From contig JARRQD010000071.1 in assembly GCA_037382205.1 (NCBI GenBank), positions 1-12,268 of the forward strand: a stretch of DNA of 12,268 bases, given 5' to 3'. Each line of letters opens with the position of its first letter. Position 1 is the stretch's first letter. The position numbers were made by a program, and so were the translations under genes. A model generated the notes under the pieces. That model was not told the DNA's origin and did no database searches. It saw only the letters and a list, made by a program, of their open reading frames with translations. This DNA is from Thiodiazotropha sp037382205 (GTDB lineage: Bacteria > Pseudomonadota > Gammaproteobacteria > Chromatiales > Chromatiaceae). Positions 1 to 7,138 of this stretch are shown here, piece by piece.

Positions 1-2
1 CT

Positions 3-1148
3 TGGCTCTCTTATGGCCAGCTTGATTTCGATGCAGAGAATGTCTGTTTCGCAGCATCCCCACTCGAATCTACTAGCGGAGATTACACTGATGACATCCT
101 GTATGTCGGAACTATTTATCGTGGTATCGATACCCTCCAAAGCAATGGGAGCAGGGAGCTGTACAACGAAAACAATGGTGATTTCCGGAAAGACCCTGTG
201 GGTGGAGATTACTATGTTAGTAGTATTGCAGTAGACCCGGTCAATCCGAGTGTTGTTTATGCCGGCCGGAATATGGCTAGCGAAGGAATACATGCCACTA
301 ACGGAATCTGGGTTTTGGACACGGACAATGACGTAACAAAATGGCATCACATAGAACATAATCTTAACGAAAGTAATATCTGGAAAGTAAAAGTTAACCC
401 GAACAATGATGCAGTCTATATCGCTACCGACAGTGGACTGTATGCTATGTCCTCCTTGGTGCTGAATTATCATTTTGACTATGAAAAAAGTACTCAGCAG
501 ACGATATACAATGACAGCATTCATGCTATTACGAATTCGTTAATTGAGAAAGGTGATGCTACAAAGTCGGCATCCGGATCTTGGTTTGTCCCCGGGCAAA
601 TGGGAAGCGCCATAAATCTTGACGGGACGAGCGGTTCAGTGACGCTTTCGGATTACCCCAGTGCCCTTACCAATATATCAAATAGTTTTACCGTTGAAGC
701 TTTAGTCTGGCTAGACGATTGGGATGCAAGGGTTAATGGTCCAATTGTCTTTGATAGATCAAGTTCTGATATGAACAACGGATTTTACTTAAAGGCACAT
801 TATAATCAGGTGAAGTTTGTTGTTGCCAACGGATTGAACGAAACTGCAGTTATATCGAGAAATGACACTTTTCCTGAATCCTCCTGGCAATATATTGCCG
901 CTACATTTGACAATGGAATAGTAAAAATATATTTAAATGGAGAGAATGTTACTCCAGGAAACAAATACGTAGATGCTGGTTTTAGTACTGTTACATTACA
1001 GAGTGATACGGATTTGGAGATCGGTAAAGGCTCAAATACCTTTTTGGATGGTCGGATCGATGAGGTTAGGATTTACAACCGAGCTCTCAGCGAATCTGAA
1101 ATTAAGAAAAGGGCAAAGAACTATTTCGGTATATCAAAACCAGAATAG
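3..1148 (+). CDS. C-terminal part of a propeller/LamG-domain protein, 5' end outside window
   Basis: The frame is open from base 3 to the TAG at 1146-1148, giving 381 codons with no stop, so the gene starts before the window; the GTG at 198 is internal. Codons about 30-150 look like two or three beta-propeller blades of the BNR/sortilin type: YVGTIYRGI, then SSIAVDPVNPSVVYAGR, then WKVKVNPNNDAVYIATDSGLY. From about codon 152 to the end is a concanavalin A-like/LamG domain, shown by SFTVEALVWL, WQYIAATFDNGIVKIYLNG and the closing hallmark GRIDEVRIYNRALSESEI. Proteins with this layout are usually exported or surface proteins that bind glycans or other ligands, but no signal peptide can be seen because the N-terminus is missing. 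The substrate is unknown. The gene is AT-rich compared with the prp genes. A hairpin follows 26 bases after the stop. Confidence 0.85.
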   Translation, partial: WLSYGQLDFDAENVCFAASPLESTSGDYTDDILYVGTIYRGIDTLQSNGSRELYNENNGDFRKDPVGGDYYVSSIAVDPVNPSVVYAGRNMASEGIHATNGIWVLDTDNDVTKWHHIEHNLNESNIWKVKVNPNNDAVYIATDSGLYAMSSLVLNYHFDYEKSTQQTIYNDSIHAITNSLIEKGDATKSASGSWFVPGQMGSAINLDGTSGSVTLSDYPSALTNISNSFTVEALVWLDDWDARVNGPIVFDRSSSDMNNGFYLKAHYNQVKFVVANGLNETAVISRNDTFPESSWQYIAATFDNGIVKIYLNGENVTPGNKYVDAGFSTVTLQSDTDLEIGKGSNTFLDGRIDEVRIYNRALSESEIKKRAKNYFGISKPE

Positions 1149-1174
1149 CAGAAGCTAAACGCTTTATTGGGCAA

Positions 1175-1218
1175 AGGCACCAACGACAGTTAAGCGCGCG
1201 TCGCTGGTGCCTATTTGT
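1175..1218 (+). terminator. Hairpin terminator after the LamG gene
   Basis: AGGCACCAACGAC (1175-1187) pairs with GTCGCTGGTGCCT (1200-1212): 13 pairs with one G-T wobble, around a 12-base loop. ATTTGT follows, which is only a weak T-run. Its place just after the stop at 1148 fits a factor-independent terminator. On the other strand the stem is followed by TTTGCC, so it could also stop reverse transcription. Confidence 0.5.
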
Positions 1219-1222
1219 AAAT

Positions 1223-1761
1223 CTGACAGGTAGATTGTGCGGCGGCTATCCCCTCGGGACGTTCCCGCATTGACTGATATTCTGAGCGATCCTGAGGTGA
1301 TGAAGTATTCGGTTCGTGGCGTTTGTGATGAGGCGGCTACCCGTTATTTATCGACTGGTGTCTGGCCTGTTACGAGTCACATGGCGTAGCGCCATGGGCA
1401 CTCATCGATAGACAATCTTACGAACTGATCGGCTGCTGTGGTGTTGGACTAGAATCTGTCACTGGTGTCGAGGAAATCATCCTCGGCTACCGTTTGGCCA
1501 GGCGCTATTGGAATAAAGGGTTGGCCTTTGAGGCAACAAGGGCGGTTCTAACATGTCTTCGATAAACGCCTCTTCAACTCAGTGGTAGTGATCATAGAGC
1601 CTGAACATGTGGCATCGCTAAAGGTTGCTGAGAAAGCGGGGTTTGCTCGCTTTAACAACTTGGAGTTCCATGGCCGGCCTGTGAGGCTATACCGGCTGAC
1701 CTCGGAGCAATGGGCAACTTTGCATAACAGCACCACACTAGTGCGTGATGGCGGGCGTTAG
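1223..1761 (+). pseudogene. GNAT-family acetyltransferase pseudogene with three frame breaks
   Basis: Joining three frames rebuilds most of a RimJ/RimL-like GNAT N-acetyltransferase of about 175 residues. TGRL at 1223-1237 switches to RRLSPRDVPALTDILSDPEV from 1240. That frame runs to about 1358, then CLACYESHGVAPWALIDR and ARRYWNKGLAFEATRAVL continue in another frame to about 1557. A last switch gives FDKRLFNSVVVIIEPEHVAS and VAEKAGF, ending at the TAG at 1759-1761. The acetyl-CoA binding region (RRYWNKGLA, equivalent to R-x-W-x-K-G) and the C-terminal GNAT block (EPEHVASLKVAEKAGF) are easy to recognise. No ATG sits at the expected start. Each break looks like a one-base insertion or two-base deletion (or the reverse). 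Three independent breaks make sequencing error unlikely for all of them. The substrate cannot be told. Confidence 0.8.
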
Positions 1762-1768
1762 TACTTAT

Positions 1769-2125
1769 ATGAAACCATCATCCAATTGGACAAAAGACTG
1801 GCGCTACGGTTTAGAGCCAAGGCTTGAAATGTTAGTGGCAGGTGAATTACTAATCATTTTTCAAGCGTTTTGGGACTGGTTCGATCTCGATGCAAAAAGC
1901 AAAAGTACAAAACAGCGTTATGCTGCTGCGCTACATGCGCTTGGCGCTTAACTTGTTGAGGAGGTAGGAAATGGGCATAGAGGAAAAAAATCAATTGAGG
2001 AGTTCATTATCAGCTATATTGATGCAGGGGAAGGCCCATTAATTTTCCATGAAAATGAAGCCTGGCAAAAAGAACTTGATGCAGTCTGCAGAAAGCTACA
2101 TAAATATATGACAAGCCAGTGCTAG
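1769..2125 (+). pseudogene. Small unknown gene interrupted by an in-frame TAA
   Basis: From the ATG at 1769 (an in-frame ATG at 1745 overlaps the GNAT remnant), 60 codons read MKPSSNWTKDWRYGLEPRLE and then a hydrophobic stretch LVAGELLIIFQAFWDWFDLD, up to TAA at 1949-1951. In the same frame, 57 more codons stay open (LVEEVGNGHRGKKSIEEFII, then YIDAGEGPLIFHENEAWQKE and CRKLHKYMTSQC) to the TAG at 2123-2125. Both parts look like real protein, with balanced composition and Trp/Tyr/Phe-rich helices. A single sense-to-TAA change in a gene of about 118 codons therefore explains the data best. Alternatives are a short functional 60-residue product or a sequencing error. There is no good ribosome binding site at either ATG. 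I do not recognise the family. Confidence 0.6.
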
Positions 2126-2242
2126 CAAGCTAGGCGCAGTGACGGTTTTCAGTTGCTGCTTCGCCTCTACTACAACGCTACTCGGGCAAGCGGTGTTATG
2201 AGTCCGAGTACATAAAGAAAACGAAGCGTTCGCTTGTTTAAA

Positions 2243-2413
2243 TCCCCTCTCCCCAGCCCTCTCCCTGAGGAGGGTGTCGCAAAAGTTTTCGGTGATACGT
2301 CGTTAGCCCTGAAAATGCGCGCACTCTGTTTAGAATTCACTCCGAGCAGTTCACCGCAACGCGGGTTACTGGAGGGTCCCTACTCCTTCCGTGAGAGGGA
2401 CAGGATGAGGGGA
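2243..2413. repeat. MITE-like element with imperfect 29-base inverted ends
   Basis: The left end TCCCCTCTCCCCAGCCCTCT (2243-2262, arm continuing to 2271) matches the reverse complement of 2385-2413 at about 20 of 29 positions. The core of about 113 bases carries no open frame of note. The ends belong to the same CCCTCTCCC family as the shorter repeats inside the prp operon. The layout (short inverted ends, no transposase) fits a non-autonomous element or a paired REP/BIME-like unit. No clear target-site duplication could be assigned. Confidence 0.5.
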
Positions 2414-2511
2414 GTTGAACCTAAAAAAATCAGTTGACCGCACCATTCTAATAGCAGCTGTTTGATTAGGATGAAAATCGCTTCGATGGTTATGGTCACC
2501 TACTGGGTGCA

Positions 2512-2527
2512 TCACGCTACAGCGTGA
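2512..2527. repeat. Short palindrome TCACGCT-AC-AGCGTGA
   Basis: TCACGCT (2512-2518) and AGCGTGA (2521-2527) are perfect complements around two bases, inside a stretch (about 2440-2594) next to the MITE-like element. A real hairpin would open the central pair and have a 6-pair stem. It could be part of a second small repeat or a protein binding site; nothing nearby identifies it. Confidence 0.4.
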
Positions 2528-3006
2528 ATGGCACGCTTGTAGCGGCGCATGGCGGCGTTGCAACTCCTTGGAAAAGCAATATATATTTTTCAACAGAGGT
2601 AAAGCGCTTTCTGTGTTTTTTCTTCTTCTTCTATGCTCTGGAGTTATAATTTGGCTTTCATATCAACTGGACAGGAAGTAGTACTTAACCATAGGCTACA
2701 GAGGATGCCAGCGAATACTCGTTCGATTGATCTCAGTAGTAAGCTTTAAAAATCACTCGTGAAAATAGAATTAGAAAAGATTGACGGTAAAATTGAGGTT
2801 CTTGAATAGTTCATTCTCATATTATACAGAGGAGAGAGAGTTTATGGGTTTTGATACAGGTTCGGCGTAGGAGGGTGATTCTTTACCTTACAAACCCTAC
2901 CCTGTTTCCTTCCAGCGAAATCCACCGCAAGAAACAAAATTCGTTAAATGCCAATCGAAATCGATGCCGGAGCTGGTTGTCGTCGGGTTTCTAGACTTCT
3001 TGCTTC

Positions 3007-4191
3007 TTATCCGGGAAGACGATCCACAGGAACCCTAACCCAGCCCTCCATGAGTATACGGGCACTTCTACTCATCACCACTTTCTCAACAATCCAGTTA
3101 CCCGCCTGCTGGGATGCGGCAGCGCCGACCTTCAAAGTGCCTGATGGGTGTCCGAAAGTGACAGACTCCCGCTCTCCTCCGCCAGCGGCAAGGTTTACGA
3201 GGGTTCCTGGGATTGCCGCGGCTGTACCGATCGCTACTGCCGCAGTGCCCATCATGGCGTGGTGTAGTTTGCCCATGGAGAGGGCGCGTACATTGAGATC
3301 GATGTGATTTGCCTCAATCGGTTTGCCGCTTGAGGCGGTGTAGCTAGCAGGTGGTGCGACAAAAGCGACCTTAGGGGTATGTTGCCGGGCGGCGGCTTCT
3401 TCAACTGTTTTGATCAGTCCCATACGAATCGCGCCATGGGCTCGGATGGTTTCGAAGCGCTGTAGGGCTACTGGGTCACCATTGATGGCCTCCTGTAGCT
3501 CAGTGCCGCTATAACCGATCTCATCTGCATTGAGAAAGATGGTGGGTATTCCGGCGTTAATCATCGTCGCTTTGAAGTTTCCGATTCCGGGGACTTCCAA
3601 GTTGTCTACCAGGTTGCCGGTGGGGAACATTGCTTCAGAGGGGTCGACCGGGCTGATGAATTCGATCTTTACTTCTGCGGCAGGGAAGGTGACGCCATCG
3701 AGTTCGAAGTCTCCGGTCTCCTGTACTTGGCCGTTGCTGATGGGAACATGGGCGATAATGGTCTTTTCGATGTTTTTCTGCCAGATGCGCACCACGGCAA
3801 TACCGTTGTCTGGGATCCGTTGTGGATCCACCAGGCCGCTGGCAATGGCAAAGGAGCCTACGGCTGCGGTGAGGTTACCGCAATTGCCACTCCAGTCGAC
3901 GAAGGCTTTGTCGATGGCGACTTGGCCGAACAGGTAGTCCACATCGTGGTCGGCGTGATCGCTTTTGGCCAGGATGACAGTCTTGCTGGTGCTGGAGGTG
4001 GCGCCGCCCATGCCGTCGGTGTGTTTGCCGTAGGGATCGGGGCTACCAATTACCCTGAGGAGTAGTTGGTCACGGGCTTCTCCTGGCTGCTGTGCGGCTT
4101 CAGGAAGATCTGTGAGGTTGAAAAAAACGCCTTTGCTGGTGCCGCCGCGCATGTAGGTGGCGGGAATTTTGATTTGTGGTTGGTGGTTCAT
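3007..4191 (-). CDS. prpF: 2-methylaconitate isomerase PrpF (AcnD partner)
   Basis: This 394-residue protein opens with PATYMRGGTSKGVFFNLTDL, the start typical of the PrpF family (usual length about 390-400). PrpF interconverts 2-methylaconitate isomers so that the product of AcnD can be hydrated to 2-methylisocitrate; strains using AcnD need it. The fold is diaminopimelate-epimerase-like. Lys70 in SSTSKT and Cys104 in SGNCGN match, with an offset of three, the Lys73/Cys107 pair that I recall for the Shewanella enzyme. The glycine-rich DPYGKHTDGMGGATSSTSK loop is intact. Start at ATG 4191; AAGGA lies 12 bases upstream, a slightly long spacing. It is the last gene of the operon, 102 bases after acnD, with a strong hairpin in the gap. 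The protein is cytoplasmic. No sign of truncation. Confidence 0.95.
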   Translation of the reverse strand: MNHQPQIKIPATYMRGGTSKGVFFNLTDLPEAAQQPGEARDQLLLRVIGSPDPYGKHTDGMGGATSSTSKTVILAKSDHADHDVDYLFGQVAIDKAFVDWSGNCGNLTAAVGSFAIASGLVDPQRIPDNGIAVVRIWQKNIEKTIIAHVPISNGQVQETGDFELDGVTFPAAEVKIEFISPVDPSEAMFPTGNLVDNLEVPGIGNFKATMINAGIPTIFLNADEIGYSGTELQEAINGDPVALQRFETIRAHGAIRMGLIKTVEEAAARQHTPKVAFVAPPASYTASSGKPIEANHIDLNVRALSMGKLHHAMMGTAAVAIGTAAAIPGTLVNLAAGGGERESVTFGHPSGTLKVGAAASQQAGNWIVEKVVMSRSARILMEGWVRVPVDRLPG

Positions 4192-4223
4192 GAGAGGCTT
4201 TATTCCTTATTTTTGTTTATTTC

Positions 4224-4248
4224 CCCCTCTCCCCCCATGGGAGAGGGG
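4224..4248. repeat. Perfect 10-bp hairpin of the CCCTCTCCC family between acnD and prpF
   Basis: CCCCTCTCCC (4224-4233) and GGGAGAGGGG (4239-4248) form a perfect GC-rich stem around a five-base loop. A second related arm (GGGGGAGAGGGGGG, about 4251-4264) follows. On the transcribed minus strand the hairpin is followed by GAAATAAAC, with no T-run, so it is not a standard terminator. It could affect mRNA decay or reduce transcription into prpF. Confidence 0.6.
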
Positions 4249-4293
4249 CCGGGGGAGAGGGGGGGAATCTTGCTAAAGAGCTAAACAAGAAGA

Positions 4294-6885
4294 TCAACCC
4301 GCCTCCGCCTCTAAAAAGTCATTGGCAAAACGCTGCAGTACCCCACCGGCGCCGTACACCGAAACCTCTTCTGCTGTATCGAGTCGGCAGGTGACCGGGA
4401 TCTCCACCGATTCACCGTTAAGACGGTGCATGACTATCGTGAGTTCACTCCTGGGAGTGGGTTGGCCGGTGACATCGAAGGTCTCAGTGCCGTCTACGCC
4501 ATAGCTTTGCCGGTTTTTACCGGGCATGAACTCCAGGGGCAGTACCCCCATGCCGACCAGATTGGTACGGTGGATGCGTTCAAAACCCTCGGCCAGAATT
4601 GCCTCCACACCGGCCAGACGAACCCCTTTGGCGGCCCAGTCTCTGGAGGAGCCCTGTCCATAGTCGGCACCGGCAACAATGATCAACGGCTGTTTGCGCT
4701 GCATGTAGTGCTCGATCGCCTCCCACATGCGCATCTGCTCCCCTTCCGGTTCCAGTCTGGCGAGCGAGCCCTGGATGATCTCACCCTGTGAGTCCCGGCA
4801 CATCTCATTCAATAGTTTGGGATTGGCGAAGGTGGCCCGTTGGGCGGTGAGGTGGTCCCCCCGGTGGGTGGCGTAGGAGTTGAAGTCCTCCTCCGGCAGG
4901 CCCATCTTGGCCAGGTACTCTCCGGCGGCGCTGCTGGCGAGGATGGCGTTGGAGGGAGACAGGTGATCCGTGGTGATGTTGTCGCCTAATAGCGCCAAGG
5001 GACGCATCCCCCGCAGGCTGCGTTCACCGGCCAGCGCCCCTTCCCAATAGGGTGGGCGGCGGATGTAGGTGCTCTGTGCGCGCCAATCATAGAGCGGGCT
5101 CTCTGCCGCTACTCGATCACCGAGGTCGAACATGGGCTGGTAGATCTGTTGAAACTGCTCCGGCTTTACCGATTGGTTGACGATCCTGTCGATCTCTTCA
5201 TCGCTGGGCCAGATATCGTTGAGGGTGATGGGGTTGCCAGCCTGGTCATGACCGAGTGGATCCTGTTCGATATCGAAACGAACCGTTCCAGCTATCGCGT
5301 AGGCCACCACCAGCGGCGGTGAGGCGAGAAACGCCTGTTTGGCATAGGGGTGGATGCGGCCATCGAAGTTGCGGTTACCGGAGAGTACGGCGGTGGCGTA
5401 GAGATCCCGGTCGATGATCTCCTGCTGGATCTTTGGGTCGAGGGCGCCACTCATACCGTTGCAGGTGGTGCAGGCGTAGGCAACGATGCCGAAGCCGAGC
5501 TGTTCAAGTTCTTTCAGCAACCCCGCCTCCTGCAGGTAGAGTTTGGCCACCTTGGAGCCGGGGGCAAAGGAGGATTTGACCCAGGGTTTGCGGAGCAGGC
5601 CCAGCTTGTTGGCGTTGCGCGCCAACAGGCCGGCGGCTACGACGTTGCGGGGGTTGGAGGTGTTGGTGCAGCTGGTGATGGCCGCGATAATCACGGCCCC
5701 GTCAGGCATCTCTCCCTCTCTCTCCTCCCAGGTGCCGGCGATGCCCCGCTCCGCCAGTGCCGATGTGGGGAGTCTGCGGTGGGGGTTGGAGGGGCCGGCC
5801 ATGTTGCGTTCCACGCTGGAGAGGTCGAATTCAAGCACGCGTTCATACTCGGCATCGGTCAGATCGTCGGCCCACAGGCCGGTGGTTTTGGCATAGTGTT
5901 CAACCAGGGCGACCTGCTCCGGCTCCCGGCCGGTCAGTTTCAGGTAGTCGATGGTCTGTTGATCGATGTAGAAGAGGCCGGCTGAGGCGCCAAATTCTGG
6001 GGTCATGTTGGAGATGGTGGCCCGGTCGCCGATGGTCAGGCTTTCGGTCCCCTCACCAAAGAACTCCAGGTAGGCGGAGACTACCCGCTGTTGGCGTAGG
6101 AATTCTGTGAGTGCCAGCACGATGTCAGTGGTGGTGATGCCCGGCTGCCGTTGACCGGTGAGTTTGATGCCGACGATCTCCGGCAACCGCATCATCGAAG
6201 CACGACCAAGCATCACATTCTCCGCCTCAAGGCCACCGACGCCAATGGCGATCACCCCGAGGGCATCCACATGGGGGGTGTGGCTGTCGGTGCCGACACA
6301 GGTGTCCGGGTAGGCGATGCCATCCCGCGCCTGGATCACCGGTGACATCTTCTCCAGGTTGATCTGGTGCATGATACCGTTACCGGCGGGGATTACATCC
6401 ACATTATCAAAGGCGGTTTTACACCATTCGATGAAGTGGAAACGGTCTTCGTTGCGCCGCTCTTCGATGGCTCGGTTTTTTTCGAACGCCTCGGGATCGA
6501 AGCCGGCATGTTCAACGGCCAGAGAGTGATCCACGATCAACTGAGTCGGTACCACCGGATTGACCTTGGCTGGATCGCCACCCTTGTCGGCAATCGCATC
6601 CCGCAGGCCGGCCAGATCCACCAGGGCGGTCTGCCCCAGGATGTCGTGGCAGACTACTCGGGCCGGGTACCAGGGGAAATCCAGATCCTGCTTGCGTTCG
6701 ATGAGTTGTTTCAAGGCATCGGACAATAACTCTGGGTCACAGCGGCGCACCAACTGTTCCGCCAATACACGCGAGGTGTAGGGGAGTCGCTGATAGGCGC
6801 CGGGTTGGATTGCCTCCACCGCCTCGCGGCTGTCGTAGTAGTCCAGACTGGTGTCTGGCAGAGGTTTTCTGAATTGGCTGATCAT
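4294..6885 (-). CDS. acnD: Fe/S-dependent 2-methylcitrate dehydratase AcnD
   Basis: This is an aconitase-superfamily enzyme that dehydrates 2-methylcitrate in the methylcitrate cycle, replacing the cofactor-free PrpD. With the start at ATG 6885 (MISQFRKPLPDTSLDYYDSR) it has 863 residues, as expected for AcnD. The frame stays open 40 codons further upstream to 7005, but that part reads through a repeat element (PCGRGPGRGE), so I reject it. Seen motifs: GTDSHTPHVDALG (from residue 198), SCTNTSNPRN with cluster ligand Cys406, ACTTCNGMSG with ligands Cys472 and Cys475, the hinge region GDNITTDHLSPS (about 634-645), and the swivel-domain active-site loop GADYGQGSSRDWAAKG (from 739). All three 4Fe-4S cysteines are present. 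The ribosome binding site is weak (CGAGAA). It lies between prpC (253-base gap) and prpF (102-base gap), whose product it needs. Confidence 0.96.
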   Translation of the reverse strand: MISQFRKPLPDTSLDYYDSREAVEAIQPGAYQRLPYTSRVLAEQLVRRCDPELLSDALKQLIERKQDLDFPWYPARVVCHDILGQTALVDLAGLRDAIADKGGDPAKVNPVVPTQLIVDHSLAVEHAGFDPEAFEKNRAIEERRNEDRFHFIEWCKTAFDNVDVIPAGNGIMHQINLEKMSPVIQARDGIAYPDTCVGTDSHTPHVDALGVIAIGVGGLEAENVMLGRASMMRLPEIVGIKLTGQRQPGITTTDIVLALTEFLRQQRVVSAYLEFFGEGTESLTIGDRATISNMTPEFGASAGLFYIDQQTIDYLKLTGREPEQVALVEHYAKTTGLWADDLTDAEYERVLEFDLSSVERNMAGPSNPHRRLPTSALAERGIAGTWEEREGEMPDGAVIIAAITSCTNTSNPRNVVAAGLLARNANKLGLLRKPWVKSSFAPGSKVAKLYLQEAGLLKELEQLGFGIVAYACTTCNGMSGALDPKIQQEIIDRDLYATAVLSGNRNFDGRIHPYAKQAFLASPPLVVAYAIAGTVRFDIEQDPLGHDQAGNPITLNDIWPSDEEIDRIVNQSVKPEQFQQIYQPMFDLGDRVAAESPLYDWRAQSTYIRRPPYWEGALAGERSLRGMRPLALLGDNITTDHLSPSNAILASSAAGEYLAKMGLPEEDFNSYATHRGDHLTAQRATFANPKLLNEMCRDSQGEIIQGSLARLEPEGEQMRMWEAIEHYMQRKQPLIIVAGADYGQGSSRDWAAKGVRLAGVEAILAEGFERIHRTNLVGMGVLPLEFMPGKNRQSYGVDGTETFDVTGQPTPRSELTIVMHRLNGESVEIPVTCRLDTAEEVSVYGAGGVLQRFANDFLEAEAG

Positions 6886-6959
6886 GGGGTTCTCGTTGGT
6901 TACTTGAGTGGGCGTTTTGAGGTTTTTTATGAGTTGTTCGCTGCGCTCAGGTTGTTTGG

Positions 6960-7001
6960 CTTCCCCTCTCCCTGGCCCTCTCCCGCAAGGGGTGTGGGAA
7001 T
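6960..7001. repeat. CCCTCTCCC-family repeat upstream of acnD
   Basis: CCCCTCTCCCTGGCCCTCTC starts at 6963, followed by CCGCAAGGGGTGTGGG. The second arm can fold back on GGGGTGTGGG around a GCAA loop, with mismatches. It matches the copy at 9320-9354 closely and the end of the MITE-like element at 2243. It lies in the acnD leader and creates a false N-terminal extension of the acnD frame. Confidence 0.65.
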
Positions 7002-7056
7002 GCATAGATCGAGAGTAGTTCGTTTTTTAGCTTGACGAGAAGTATCGAAAAGCACT

Positions 7057-7083
7057 TCCCCGCTCCCCTCGTGGAAGAGGGGG
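7057..7083. repeat. Shorter CCCCTC/GAGGGG hairpin in the acnD-prpC gap
   Basis: CCCCTC (7065-7070) pairs with GAGGGG (7077-7082) around GTGGAA, preceded by TTCCCCG. It looks like a worn or variant copy of the same repeat family, about 60 bases from the copy at 6960-7001. No T-run follows on the transcribed strand. Confidence 0.45.
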
Positions 7084-7102
7084 ATTAGAACAGCATGGCG
7101 CT

Positions 7103-7119
7103 TGCCACAATCTGTGGCA
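7103..7119. repeat. 7-bp hairpin just after prpC
   Basis: TGCCACA (7103-7109) and TGTGGCA (7113-7119) pair perfectly around a three-base loop, 20 bases past the prpC stop on the minus strand. The transcript continues without a T-run, so at most it is a pause, processing or 3'-end protection site within the operon. Confidence 0.35.
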
Positions 7120-7138
7120 TTCGATTAAACGCTCAAAA

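Larger units (their letters stand above)
2126..3006. other. Long stretch without an intact gene
   Basis: About 880 bases between the interrupted small gene and the 3' end of prpF. It contains the inverted-repeat element (2243-2413), a palindrome at 2512-2527, and an isolated TATAAT at 2645-2650 with no convincing -35. It also has a 16-codon frame opening with GTG at 2759 (MKIELEKIDGKIEVLE) and a Shine-Dalgarno-like GAGGAGAGAGAG before an ATG at 2844 that meets TAG after eight codons. None of these makes a convincing gene. The stretch looks like decayed accessory DNA. I found no strong hairpin terminator for the prp operon downstream of prpF here. Confidence 0.6.

Noticed and set aside
1188..2200. 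Possible integron gene cassettes (GNAT and a small unknown gene, with GTTA near the boundaries)
   Set aside because: GTTAAGC at 1189 and GCGTTAG at 1755 resemble attC core sites, but I could not find matching RYYYAAC partners or the internal complementary arms, and the GCGTTAG belongs to the GNAT reading frame.
2645..2650. Isolated TATAAT on the plus strand
   Set aside because: No acceptable -35 at 16-18 bases and no gene downstream; a chance match in AT-rich DNA.
2896..2936. Possible terminator downstream of prpF (GTTTC...GAAAC pairing)
   Set aside because: Only five outer pairs form and the inner positions mismatch; there is no T-run on the prpF strand.
5350..5985. 211-codon plus-strand frame inside acnD
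   Set aside because: It lies antisense to clearly conserved AcnD sequence, is low-complexity (Gly/Val/Ala rich), and is explained by the codon bias of the real gene.
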